DNA of 12,501 bases from assembly GCA_005879015.1 (NCBI GenBank), contig VBMC01000111.1, forward strand, positions 1 through 12,501, given 5' to 3'. The notes beneath the pieces are model-generated. The model made no database searches, was not told where the DNA came from, and worked only from the letters and a program-made list of their open reading frames with translations. Both the position numbers and the translations under genes were made by a program. Origin of the DNA: Methanobacteriota archaeon (GTDB taxonomy: Archaea; Thermoplasmatota; Thermoplasmata; RBG-16-68-12). Shown piece by piece: positions 1 through 6,209 of the stretch (position 1 is the stretch's first letter; each line of letters begins with the position of its first letter).

Positions 1-224
1 ACGAGCGGCTTTCCCGCGACGGCGTCCCCCATTTCCTTCAGGGCATTGGCCCGTTCGTTGAAGGGCACCGCGAGGACGACAATGTCGCCCCACCGGGCGA
101 TCTCCCGGACCTTCTCTGGAACCTTGCCGACGGCCTGGACTTCATAACCGGCCCGCGTAAGCCCTTTGCTCAAGGCCGTGCCCACGTTGCCATCCCCGAT
201 CATCGCCACCTTCGGTTGTGCCAT
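1..224 (-). CDS. NAD(P)-binding oxidoreductase, F420-dependent NADP reductase-like (N-terminal part, cut by window edge)
   Basis: Reading the minus strand from the ATG at 224 gives 74 residues that begin MAQPKVAMIGDGNVGTALSK. This is a Rossmann fold start: a beta strand, then the dinucleotide loop GDGNVG, then a helix. A second strand follows (WGDIVVLAVPF), and then a helix leading into GKPLV at the window edge. The pattern matches the N-terminal domain of the F420-dependent NADP oxidoreductase and pyrroline-5-carboxylate reductase-like families, which transfer hydride between NADP and F420 or a small substrate in the cytoplasm. The C-terminal part lies outside the window, so the substrate cannot be told. 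A weak TATA-like run lies around 256-265, about 36 bases upstream. The gene diverges from the VOC protein gene. Confidence 0.75.
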   Translation of the reverse strand, partial: MAQPKVAMIGDGNVGTALSKGLTRAGYEVQAVGKVPEKVREIARWGDIVVLAVPFNERANALKEMGDAVAGKPL

Positions 225-284
225 CTGTCGGACCCCGCGCTCCGATGCCCTGCCATTGTATTTCATGGTTTGTCGCTCGGCCTA

Positions 285-293
285 AAGTGATAA
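285..293 (+). promoter_or_regulatory. TATA-like element before the VOC gene
   Basis: The A/T-rich run AGTGATAAT is centred 30 bases before the ATG at 319, in otherwise G/C-rich sequence. This is the distance expected if transcription starts at or next to the start codon (leaderless). It was assigned by spacing and composition only. Confidence 0.4.
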
Positions 294-318
294 TCCCGAC
301 GAACGCGTTCCGCCGCCC

Positions 319-732
319 ATGGCTGCGCCACTCGGTCGGCTCGGATACCTCTACGTCGGAACCGCGGATTTCAAACGCGATTTGGAATACTACACCCAAG
401 TCCTCGGTGCGACCGTCCTTTGGAATTACAACGAGTTCGGGGCGAACGTCGCCGGACTCCGACTCTCGGAAGGGCCGCAGTACCTCCTCGCGGACCACCG
501 TCCCGCTCCCTCGTGCCTGCCCCTGTTCGAAGTGAAGAATCTGAAGGCGGCGGCGAAGGACCTGCGGGCCCGCGGTTGGAAGCCGGAGGGTCGATCCGTC
601 GAGATTCCGCCGGGACCCTGTTACGTCTTCAAGGACCCGAGCGGCAATCCCCTCGGGATCTTCGAGAATGCACGGCCAGGTTTGGTCGACGAGGCCTTCG
701 GCGGCGTGAGGCGTCGCGGCAAGAAGGGTTGA
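319..732 (+). CDS. VOC-fold (glyoxalase/bleomycin resistance-like) protein
   Basis: This 137-residue protein shows the vicinal oxygen chelate pattern. It starts with a strand and helix (GYLYVGTADFKRDLEYY), has a middle strand pair around residues 42-60, a second module (LFEVKNLKAAAKDLRARGW) and the typical closing motif FKDPSGNPLGIFE, whose last Glu is the usual metal ligand. The His or Glu normally found in the first strand is not obvious, so metal binding and activity are uncertain. VOC proteins include glyoxalase I, dioxygenases and antibiotic-binding proteins; nothing here picks out one. The ATG at 319 has a TATA-like run 30 bases upstream. The tail after residue 118 is basic (GVRRRGKKG) and outside the domain. 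Confidence 0.8.
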   Translation: MAAPLGRLGYLYVGTADFKRDLEYYTQVLGATVLWNYNEFGANVAGLRLSEGPQYLLADHRPAPSCLPLFEVKNLKAAAKDLRARGWKPEGRSVEIPPGPCYVFKDPSGNPLGIFENARPGLVDEAFGGVRRRGKKG

Positions 733-894
733 GAGAAGCGGCGGGATATCCGGCCCGCGGTCTGCATCGTCGCCGTCTTGGTCGCCTCCGTCCGTACGAT
801 CGCGGGGATCTGCCTCTTCGCATTCCTGATGCCTTTCTATGTTGTCCCGGGCAAGATCGACCGAATCGTGGTCCATCGGCGCCCTCCCGTGTGA
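733..894 (+). other. Short hydrophobic open frame directly after the VOC stop codon
   Basis: The gap between the VOC gene and the protease is open in the VOC frame for 53 codons after its TGA. It reads as a basic start followed by a hydrophobic stretch (AVCIVAVLVASV, then GICLFAFLMPFYVV) and a short basic tail. There is no ATG early on; a TTG at 778 would give about 38 residues. This could be a small membrane peptide, the remnant of one, or chance. I see no ribosome binding site, and I do not claim it as a gene. Confidence 0.2.
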
Positions 895-947
895 CCACGC
901 CGTAAGGAACTCGCTCAACATACGCCGCCGAAGCCTTGGACCCGGCC

Positions 948-1775
948 ATGTTGGCAGACTTGCAGAACGCATACATTCAGGCGGTGGAGCGGGCGGGGGC
1001 GAGCACGGTGAACGTGAGCACGGCGCAGAGGCCCTACGGACCTCCGTGGGGGCAGTGGCCGCGCCGCGGATTCGGATCCGGCGTGATCCTTGACGACAAG
1101 GGACACATCCTCACCACGCACCACGTCGTCGATGGTGCCGAAAAGGTGATCGTCACGTCGGACGAGCTCAAGGTGGGCCAGCCGGTCCTGGCGATCGGAA
1201 ATCCGTTGGGTCTCCCCGGAGGTCCGACGGTCACGTCGGGCGTCGTGAGCTCACTGCGTCGGCATCTGGGTCGCGGCCCGGGGGACGGGATCCCGGTCAT
1301 CCAGACGGATGCGGCCGTGAACCCCGGGAACAGCGGTGGCCCTCTTGTGGATCTGCGCGGTCGCGTCGTGGCGATTAACACGGCGACGATCCCGTACGCG
1401 GAGGGAATCGGCTTCGCCATCCCGATCAATGCCGCCCTCGCGGCAGCCCGCGAGATTGTGGCGCACGGACACGTCCAAAGGCCGTGGCTCGGCATAGGTG
1501 GGTACGATGTCGACCGGCGTCTGGCCGCCTACTATGGGATCGAGAGCCGCCATGGCGTGTTCGCCGCAGAAATCACCCCGGGTTCTCCCGCGGAAGGCGC
1601 GGGGCTCCAAGTGGGTGACGTGGTCACGTCGATCGGAGGAAAGCCTCTGACCGGTGTCGCTGATCTGGTCGCAGCGCTGCGCGAACGGACGATCGGCGAT
1701 TCGATCGAGATCGAGGCGGAACGACGAGGACAAAGGGTCCACGTCAAGGCGACCCTTGGTGCGCGGCCGTGGTAG
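948..1775 (+). CDS. HtrA/DegP-like trypsin-fold protein with one PDZ domain, catalytic Asp segment missing
   Basis: This 275-residue protein has an N-terminal helix, a trypsin-like domain and a PDZ domain (about residues 171-271). The catalytic His is H59 in ILTTHHVVDGA and the catalytic Ser is S129 in NPGNSGGPL, followed by GRVVAINTA. The stretch that normally carries the catalytic Asp (pattern TDLAVL) is absent: the sequence runs from EKVIVT straight to SDELKVGQPVLAIGNPLGL. His and Ser are 70 residues apart, against about 105 in E. coli DegP and DegS. It has no signal peptide or membrane helix, so it is probably cytoplasmic. The ATG at 948 has a TATA-like AACATAC 29 bases upstream; a TTG at 936 is the alternative start. 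HtrA proteins degrade or chaperone misfolded proteins, but this one may be inactive or chaperone-only if the sequence is right. Confidence 0.85.
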   Translation: MLADLQNAYIQAVERAGASTVNVSTAQRPYGPPWGQWPRRGFGSGVILDDKGHILTTHHVVDGAEKVIVTSDELKVGQPVLAIGNPLGLPGGPTVTSGVVSSLRRHLGRGPGDGIPVIQTDAAVNPGNSGGPLVDLRGRVVAINTATIPYAEGIGFAIPINAALAAAREIVAHGHVQRPWLGIGGYDVDRRLAAYYGIESRHGVFAAEITPGSPAEGAGLQVGDVVTSIGGKPLTGVADLVAALRERTIGDSIEIEAERRGQRVHVKATLGARPW

Positions 1776-1820
1776 CGACTCCGACAGGTTGAAAGTGGGC
1801 AGCACGATGGGCGCCACGTG

Positions 1821-2006
1821 ATGCGCCCCTCCCACCCGGAGACCTGCCCCAACTGCGGGAAGCGGACGTGGAACTGGTACTATCTGTCGGCCCGCATCTG
1901 GATCGAGTGCGAACATTGCGGGTTCAAGGACACGGTGAGCAATACGCCGGTGAGCGGGGCGAACTCGGACAGCACGACGCGGAAGATGCCCCTCTCGAAG
2001 GCGTGA
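1821..2006 (+). CDS. Small zinc-ribbon protein of unknown function
   Basis: This protein of about 61 residues has two CxxC knuckles: C9 and C12 (TCPNCGK), then C30 and C33 (ECEHCGF), 17 residues apart with an aromatic-rich linker (WNWYYL). That spacing is typical of a single zinc ribbon. The tail is Ser/Thr-rich. A GTG three bases earlier (1818) is an equally possible start. It sits 45 bases after the protease and 70 bases before another zinc-ribbon gene on the same strand. The ribbon could bind nucleic acid or protein; the sequence does not say which. Confidence 0.6.
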   Translation: MRPSHPETCPNCGKRTWNWYYLSARIWIECEHCGFKDTVSNTPVSGANSDSTTRKMPLSKA

Positions 2007-2076
2007 CACTCGCTCGGGTGCGCATGCCCGGACAACCATGAAATAGCGAGAGACGTGTTCGCCTTCGGAGGCTCGG

Positions 2077-2475
2077 ATGAACGGCGCGTTCCAGGTGTTC
2101 TTCGAGGGATGGATTTTCATCTTCCTCGCCCTCTGCGCGGTGGGCGTCATCGCCCTCTTGGTGGGCGCACTGTGGATGTACCAGGACGCCCAGCGCCGCC
2201 GCATGGATGCGACGCTCTGGCTCATCTTCCTCATCATAGCGACGCTGCTGGGGACGGTCGTCGGCTTCGTGATCGTGGTCGTCCTCTACCTGATCATCCG
2301 CGAAAGCCATCCGATCGGTGGTGGAATGACCCCGGGGTACGCCGGCTACATGCCCGGATACGCCCCCGCGCAAGCGCCGCCGGTCCCGGCCGCCTGTCCG
2401 GTCTGCGGCCGACCCATGATGTGGTACCCCCAGTACCAGCGGTGGTATTGTCCCACGTGCGGGCAGTACCGGTGA
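2077..2475 (+). CDS. Two-helix membrane protein with C-terminal zinc ribbon
   Basis: This 132-residue protein has transmembrane helices at about 12-35 and 46-74. Between them is the loop YQDAQRRRMDATLW, which resembles the loop in the phospholipase D/cardiolipin synthase N-terminal (PLDc_N-like) two-helix family. A Gly/Pro/Tyr-rich linker (residues 81-105) leads to a zinc ribbon with C107/C110 and C125/C128. A GGAG run at 2067-2070 lies 6 bases before the ATG and supports this start. The ribbon probably faces the cytoplasm, as in many archaeal membrane proteins with appended ribbons. The function is unknown. The position after the protease and the soluble zinc-ribbon protein suggests shared transcription but does not prove it. 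Confidence 0.75.
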   Translation: MNGAFQVFFEGWIFIFLALCAVGVIALLVGALWMYQDAQRRRMDATLWLIFLIIATLLGTVVGFVIVVVLYLIIRESHPIGGGMTPGYAGYMPGYAPAQAPPVPAACPVCGRPMMWYPQYQRWYCPTCGQYR

Positions 2476-2581
2476 CGCGTCCGGACGAACCGCCCGAACG
2501 TCAGGGTTCGTCGAGAAGCGAACGATCCGAGCTAACGTCCTCATTCCGCGAAGATCGTCGAACGGAATCGGAGCGCGTGCT

Positions 2582-2746
2582 TCAGAGCGGCCAGGCGAAC
2601 GTCACGTACAGAATGATCCCGGAGAGGACGATGCAGAGGGCCACGACGGCCAGCGGCGGAACCTTGAGGGCCTTTTCGTCCTCCTGATCGAAGTAACGGA
2701 TGAGACCTGCCGCCGAGTGGAAGCCCGAGTCCTTATTGCGCGCCAT
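2582..2746 (-). CDS. Preprotein translocase subunit Sec61-beta (SecG-type)
   Basis: The minus strand from the ATG at 2746 encodes 54 residues. The soluble part carries the archaeal Sec61-beta signature SAAGLIRYFDQEDE, followed by KVPP and a single C-terminal transmembrane helix (about residues 32-50). Length and layout (basic, Ser/Gly-rich N-terminus, tail anchor) match the family, whose members are 50-60 residues. It is a subunit of the SecYE-beta channel that moves proteins across or into the membrane. It is easily missed because of its size. It is divergently arranged with alba, and its own TATA-like element is 32 bases upstream. It converges on the upstream two-helix membrane protein gene. 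Confidence 0.92.
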   Translation of the reverse strand: MARNKDSGFHSAAGLIRYFDQEDEKALKVPPLAVVALCIVLSGIILYVTFAWPL

Positions 2747-2773
2747 ACTGTTCGTTCTCGAAGGACCGCGGGG

Positions 2774-2783
2774 CTTAAAAGAT
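2774..2783 (-). promoter_or_regulatory. TATA-like element for sec61-beta
   Basis: On the minus strand this reads ATCTTTTAAG, preceded by a purine-rich GAAAGGAGAA that resembles a BRE. It is centred about 32 bases before the ATG at 2746, so the leader would be very short or absent. Confidence 0.5.
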
Positions 2784-2820
2784 TTCTCCTTTCGATGGCC
2801 GTCCTGAGGCGCATCCGAAG

Positions 2821-2829
2821 GTCATTAAT
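2821..2829 (+). promoter_or_regulatory. TATA-like element for alba
   Basis: GTCATTAATA is the only strongly A/T-rich run between the two divergent genes on this side. It is centred about 49 bases before the alba GTG, which would give a leader of roughly 20-25 bases, longer than at most other genes here. Confidence 0.4.
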
Positions 2830-2874
2830 ACGCGTCGCTCGGATGACGCGAGCGTCCCGGGCGGGCGCGTTTCC

Positions 2875-3147
2875 GTGGTCGAGGCCGGCGTCGTGTACAT
2901 CGGTAAGAAGCCAACGATGAACTACGTCCTCGCCGTGGTGACGCACTTCAACGAAGGCTCGCGCGAGGTCATCGTGAAAGCGCGCGGCCGCTCGATCTCC
3001 CGGGCCGTGGATGTCGCGGAAATTGTACGGGAGCGTTTCATCCCCGATGCGGAGGTGCGGGATGTGCGCATTTCTACGGAGAAGGTGGCCTTCGAACAGG
3101 GAGCCGCCACGAATGTGAGCAGCATCGAGATCGTCCTATCCAAGTGA
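2875..3147 (+). CDS. albA: Alba chromatin protein (DNA/RNA-binding)
   Basis: This 90-residue protein matches Alba over its full length: [20 protein letters not shown], then [33 protein letters not shown], and a final strand SSIEIVLSK. Alba dimers coat DNA and RNA and are a main chromatin component in many archaea. The paired lysines K11 and K12 in IGKKP correspond to K16 and K17 of the Sulfolobus protein; K16 there is the acetylated residue that tunes DNA affinity. The start is GTG. The gene stands alone: it diverges from sec61-beta, and the next gene 51 bases downstream has its own TATA-like element. Confidence 0.95.
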   Translation: MVEAGVVYIGKKPTMNYVLAVVTHFNEGSREVIVKARGRSISRAVDVAEIVRERFIPDAEVRDVRISTEKVAFEQGAATNVSSIEIVLSK

Positions 3148-3160
3148 ACACGGATCCGCG

Positions 3161-3173
3161 GAAAGAAATTTAT
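3161..3173 (+). promoter_or_regulatory. BRE/TATA-like element for the TauE/SafE gene
   Basis: GAAAGAAATTTAT lies in the 51-base gap after alba, with its A/T core centred about 29 bases before the ATG at 3199. The first 11 bases are identical to the element before the GNAT gene at 11054, at nearly the same distance from the start codon. Confidence 0.55.
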
Positions 3174-3198
3174 CGGGTCACGGCTGTCTGGACGAAGC

Positions 3199-4059
3199 AT
3201 GTCGATCGCCGTCCTCCTGATCTTGGCGATCGCAGCGTTCCTCGCGGGCCTCGGGGGATCCTACCTCGGCGTCGGCGGAGGCGTGTTCCTCATTCCCTTC
3301 ATGACCCTGGCCCTCTCCGTGAACATCAAGGTCGCCATCGCCACGAGCCTGATCGGCGTGATCGCGACCTCTTCGGGCGCGGCATCCGTCTACGTCCGGG
3401 ACCATCTGACGAACCTACGTCTGGCGATGTTCCTCGAGGTGGCCACGACGCTCGGCGCGATCGCGGGCGCGCTCGTCGGCCTCGGAACTCCGGATTTCTA
3501 TCTGTACCTCGTCTTCGGCGTGGTCGTCCTCTACGCGGCCACGACGATGGTCCGGGTCCGAGAGACCGCGAAAGAGCGCGCATATCGCGGTGGAGGAGAA
3601 GAATCGCCCCTCACGAAGCGACTGAGGCTGAGCAGCGTATACTTCGACCGGGAGGACCAGGGCGTCTACCGGTACCGAGTCGAACGACCGGTCGCCGGCT
3701 TCGGCGTGAGTGCCGCGGCGGGCCTGTTCTCCGGACTTCTCGGAGTTGGGGGCGGCTTCATCAAAGTCCCTGCGATGAACGTCCTGATGCGCGTTCCGAT
3801 GAAGGCGGCCGTCGCCACGAGCAACTTCATGATCGGGGTGACCGCGGCCGCGAGCGCGTTCATCTACTATTCGCAAGGCCTTGTCGATCCCGGCCTCGCC
3901 GCCATGGTGATTATCGGCGTGTTCTCCGGCACGAACTTGGGCACGCGGCTCCTCGAGCATGCGAAGTCCTCGAACGTCCGGTTCGCCTTCGCCCTCTTCC
4001 TCGTCGTCCTCGGGACCGCGATGGTCGCGCGGCTGTTTCTCCCGGGGGTCCCGATTTGA
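3199..4059 (+). CDS. TauE/SafE family membrane transporter (probable sulfite or organosulfonate exporter)
   Basis: This 286-residue membrane protein has the two-fold repeat of the TauE/SafE family. The first repeat opens with a helix containing YLGVGGGVFLIPFM (G24-M35); the second opens with LLGVGGGFIKVPAMNVL (near residue 180). Each is followed by an ATS-containing helix (KVAIATSLIG and KAAVATSNFMIG). A charged cytoplasmic loop separates the halves at about residues 115-165. Related proteins export sulfite, sulfoacetate or other anions, but many are uncharacterised. The start codon overlaps nothing, and a TATA-like element lies 29 bases upstream. The stop overlaps the possible TTG start of the next gene, a DUF1634 protein, a common partner of this family. 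Confidence 0.88.
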   Translation: MSIAVLLILAIAAFLAGLGGSYLGVGGGVFLIPFMTLALSVNIKVAIATSLIGVIATSSGAASVYVRDHLTNLRLAMFLEVATTLGAIAGALVGLGTPDFYLYLVFGVVVLYAATTMVRVRETAKERAYRGGGEESPLTKRLRLSSVYFDREDQGVYRYRVERPVAGFGVSAAAGLFSGLLGVGGGFIKVPAMNVLMRVPMKAAVATSNFMIGVTAAASAFIYYSQGLVDPGLAAMVIIGVFSGTNLGTRLLEHAKSSNVRFAFALFLVVLGTAMVARLFLPGVPI

Positions 4060-4460
4060 TCACGGCCCGGGTCGGCCTTCGCATCGTGCAGCAACGAGCC
4101 TCGAACCTGCGCCGCGCCGTGGTCGCGGAAGTGGAGGACATGAACCGTCTCATCTACCATGTCCTCCGGGCCGGCGTCGTGGTCTCGGTCGCCATCCTCC
4201 TGTTCGGGTTCGTCCTCGTGGCCTTCACCGGACATCCGATTCCCCAGCAGTCGATCCCCCCGCGGGCCCTTGGCCGGCCCCTGTTCACCTTCACGCCGGA
4301 AGGCTACCTCAGCCTCGGCGTCCTCATCCTGATTTTCACTCCGGTGGTGCGGGTCTTCCTGAGCCTCGTGTCTTTCGCGCGGGAACGCGACCGACAATAC
4401 CTCCTGATGACGGCGATTGTCTTCGCGAACCTCCTCGTGAGTTTGTTCCTGCTCGCGTGA
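4056..4460 (+). CDS. DUF1634 family membrane protein
   Basis: The protein has three hydrophobic helices: one after MNRLIYHVLRAGV, one in YLSLGVLILIFTPVVRVF, and one at the C-terminus ending in FANLLVSLFLLA. The core EDMNRLIYHVLRAGVVVSVA and the segment GYLSLGVLILIFTPVVRV are typical of DUF1634, a small family often encoded beside TauE/SafE exporters and thought to be an accessory subunit. The start is uncertain. A TTG at 4056 overlaps the transporter stop (TTGA) and gives 134 residues with a basic N-terminal extension; the ATG at 4140 gives 106 residues and begins at the conserved core. The tight spacing suggests co-transcription with the transporter. Confidence 0.78.
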   Translation: MITARVGLRIVQQRASNLRRAVVAEVEDMNRLIYHVLRAGVVVSVAILLFGFVLVAFTGHPIPQQSIPPRALGRPLFTFTPEGYLSLGVLILIFTPVVRVFLSLVSFARERDRQYLLMTAIVFANLLVSLFLLA

Positions 4461-4462
4461 GG

Positions 4463-4469
4463 CTTTAAG
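4463..4469 (+). promoter_or_regulatory. TATA-like element for pus10
   Basis: CTTTAAG follows the DUF1634 stop immediately and is centred 25 bases before the GTG at 4491. It is the only A/T-rich run in a gap of 30 bases. Confidence 0.4.
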
Positions 4470-4490
4470 CCGCCGCCCCGTTGCGGACCC

Positions 4491-5699
4491 GTGGACGAGG
4501 TCCTGTCCGCCGCGCGCTCGGTCGATCCCTCGAGGTTCGGGGAGCGGACGCTCTGCGATGCGTGCCTCGGCCGTCTCTTCGGGAAGATCGGCCACGGGTA
4601 TACGAACCACATCCGGGGTCGGGCGGTCCGCGAACTCCTTCATGTCGATGCGGGCCCTTGCTGGGTGTGCGAGGACCTCACGTCGCGGTACGACGCCCTC
4701 GCCGACCTCGTCGTCCGCAAGCTGGAACCGTGGGAGTTCGACTCCTTCGCCATCGGCTCGAAGATCGATTCTGAGGTGGCCGCGCGGGAAGAGTCCCTTT
4801 GGGCCGAGCTCGCCCTCGGAGGTCCGGAGCCCCTAAAGGCGGAGGTGAATCGGGAGATTGGGAAGAGGGTCTCCGACCGTCTCGGCAAGGAACCCGACCT
4901 GGCCCACCCGGACGTGGTCGCGATCGTCGACACGGCCTTCGACCACGTGGACGTCCAGGTGAACTCGCTCTATCTGCGCGGTCGCTACCGGAAGCTCGTG
5001 CGCGGCGTGCCTCAGACCCGGTGGCCGTGCCGGCGGTGCATGGGGAAGGGGTGCGCCCGCTGCGGAGGCGCGGGCAAGATGTACCCGACGAGCGTGGAGG
5101 AGGTGATCGCGAACGAGGTCCTGCGGGAGTCCGGGGGGACGGCCCATGCCCTGCACGGCATGGGCCGCGAGGACGTGGACGCCCGGATGCTCGGACGCGG
5201 CCGACCCTTCATCATCGAGATCAAGGAGCCACGTCGGAGGCACTTCGATCTGGCAGGCGCGATCGCGGGGATCAAGGCCTCGGGGATCGTCGAAGTCGAC
5301 GGGCTGGCGCCCGCCCGCGGGACCGACGTGGTTCCGTTGAAGGAGGATCGGGCCGCGAAGACGTACCGCGTCCTCCTGAGGATGGCGCCTCCCGTGGACG
5401 AAGCAAAGCTTAAGAGCACGCTCCCGGTTTTGGTGGCCGAGCCGATCGCTCAACGCACCCCCGAACGGGTCGTTCACCGGCGTGCGGATACCACACGGCA
5501 TCGACGGCTCCTGGCGGCGGAGGTCGTCGGGGTCGACGGGGACCGCGCGGAACTCCGCGTGACCGCGGAGGCGGGGACCTACGTGAAGGAATGGGTCCAC
5601 GGTGACCGGGGCGGCAGAAGTTCCGCCGCGGCCCGCGCCAGCGCGGGCTTTCCCCCATCACCCGCTCGTTCCAGTCCTTCAAAGACGGCGAGCGCGTGA
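4491..5699 (+). CDS. pus10: tRNA pseudouridine synthase Pus10, C-terminus lost at an abnormal junction
   Basis: The frame encodes 402 residues. Pus10 makes pseudouridine 54 and 55 in the T-loop of archaeal tRNAs. The N-terminal zinc-binding and THUMP-like region has C22/C25 (LCDACLGRL) and C57/C60 (CWVCEDL). A second cysteine cluster, WPCRRCMGKGCARCGG, leads into the catalytic domain, which contains GREDVDARMLGRGRPF with the active-site Asp (D228 or D230 region) and later QRTPERVVHRRAD. Near the end, GTYVKEWVHGD (about 362-372) is the family motif usually followed by G-R-T-x-P-S and about 20 more residues. Here homology stops at about residue 374 (base 5612), and the last 28 residues are an unrelated frame running over the L21e coding sequence. 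The start is GTG. The enzyme may be damaged, or bases may be missing from the assembly. Confidence 0.9.
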   Translation: MDEVLSAARSVDPSRFGERTLCDACLGRLFGKIGHGYTNHIRGRAVRELLHVDAGPCWVCEDLTSRYDALADLVVRKLEPWEFDSFAIGSKIDSEVAAREESLWAELALGGPEPLKAEVNREIGKRVSDRLGKEPDLAHPDVVAIVDTAFDHVDVQVNSLYLRGRYRKLVRGVPQTRWPCRRCMGKGCARCGGAGKMYPTSVEEVIANEVLRESGGTAHALHGMGREDVDARMLGRGRPFIIEIKEPRRRHFDLAGAIAGIKASGIVEVDGLAPARGTDVVPLKEDRAAKTYRVLLRMAPPVDEAKLKSTLPVLVAEPIAQRTPERVVHRRADTTRHRRLLAAEVVGVDGDRAELRVTAEAGTYVKEWVHGDRGGRSSAAARASAGFPPSPARSSPSKTASA

Positions 5700-5866
5700 C
5701 GATCGTGATCGATTCGAGCCTGCAGAAAGGGTGGCCGCACCACCGCTTCCACGGCATGACCGGGACCGTCGTCGGGCAGCGGGGGGCCGCGTTCCTCGTC
5801 GACGTCCGCTTCGGCGGTCGCATCAAGCAGGCCGTCGTCCGGCCCGAGCACCTGAGGCGCGCGTAG
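5606..5866 (+). pseudogene. rpl21e: Ribosomal protein L21e, missing start codon and N-terminus
   Basis: This frame encodes most of archaeal L21e: RQKFRRGPRQRGLSPITRSF, then DGERVTIVIDSSLQKGWPHHRFHGMTG, TVVGQRGAAFLVDVRFGGR and VRPEHLRRA at the end. Family members are about 95-100 residues and start with a short Lys-rich segment ending in a Gly/Arg/Lys-rich run. Here a TGA (5603-5605) sits in frame 12 codons before RGLSP, and there is no ATG, GTG or TTG between it and the conserved region. The 86 open codons therefore lack a start. L21e is an essential large-subunit protein, so true loss would need a second copy. It is 9 bases upstream of rpo4, as in the conserved archaeal gene order. Confidence 0.85.
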
Positions 5867-5875
5867 GAGGAGACG

Positions 5876-6196
5876 ATGGAGGAGTCCTACGTGTCCCTCG
5901 CGGAGCTGAAAGTCATCCTCGAGAAGGAGAAGGCCGTCCGGGGCGAGTTGAACCCGGAACAGCAGTATTCCCTTTCCCATGCCGCCCTGTTCGCCCGCGT
6001 GCCCGCGGACAAGGTCCCTGCGATCGTGAAGGAGCTCATGGAGATCCCGATGATGTCTCCCTTCAACGCGATGAAGATCGCCGACCTCCTGCCGACGCAC
6101 CTGGACGACGTCCGGGCGATCTTCGCGAAAGAGCGCTTCAGCTTGTCCAAAGAGGATGCGGACAAAGTCCTCGAGATCGTGGGGAAGTACCGCTGA
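5876..6196 (+). CDS. rpo4: DNA-directed RNA polymerase subunit Rpo4 (RpoF)
   Basis: The 106-residue protein matches the archaeal homologue of eukaryotic Rpb4. It has an N-terminal part (YVSLAELKVILEKEK and LNPEQQYSLSHAALFARV) and a C-terminal HRDC-like helical part (SPFNAMKIADLLPTHLDDVR, then LSKEDADKVLEIVGKYR). With Rpo7 it forms the stalk of RNA polymerase, which aids open-complex formation and binds the emerging RNA. A strong ribosome binding site, GGAGGAG, ends 3-4 bases before the ATG and overlaps the region just after the rpl21e stop. This fits translation from a shared transcript with rpl21e and the DUF655 gene. Confidence 0.93.
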   Translation: MEESYVSLAELKVILEKEKAVRGELNPEQQYSLSHAALFARVPADKVPAIVKELMEIPMMSPFNAMKIADLLPTHLDDVRAIFAKERFSLSKEDADKVLEIVGKYR

Positions 6197-6209
6197 CGAG
6201 GCGAGGGCC

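Noticed and set aside
142..972. A 276-codon open frame on the minus strand opposite the VOC gene
   Set aside because: It runs antisense to a clear VOC protein and across its promoter; the composition is Arg/Asp-rich, as expected for the antisense of a GC-rich coding frame, and no domain is visible.
1251..2237. A 328-codon minus-strand open frame
   Set aside because: It is antisense to the protease and both zinc-ribbon genes, all of which have recognisable motifs; it shows no domain.
3144..4055. Long upstream extension of the DUF1634 frame across the whole transporter gene
   Set aside because: The frame is open only because of GC-rich codon use; the translation is Arg/Pro/Gly-rich without motifs until the DUF1634 core after 4056, and the transporter frame is clearly real.
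5590..5700. Programmed frameshift making a Pus10-L21e fusion protein
   Set aside because: There is no classic slippery sequence at the junction, both proteins lack conserved ends there, and fusion of a tRNA-modifying enzyme to a ribosomal protein has no known precedent I can name; a deletion or assembly gap is simpler.
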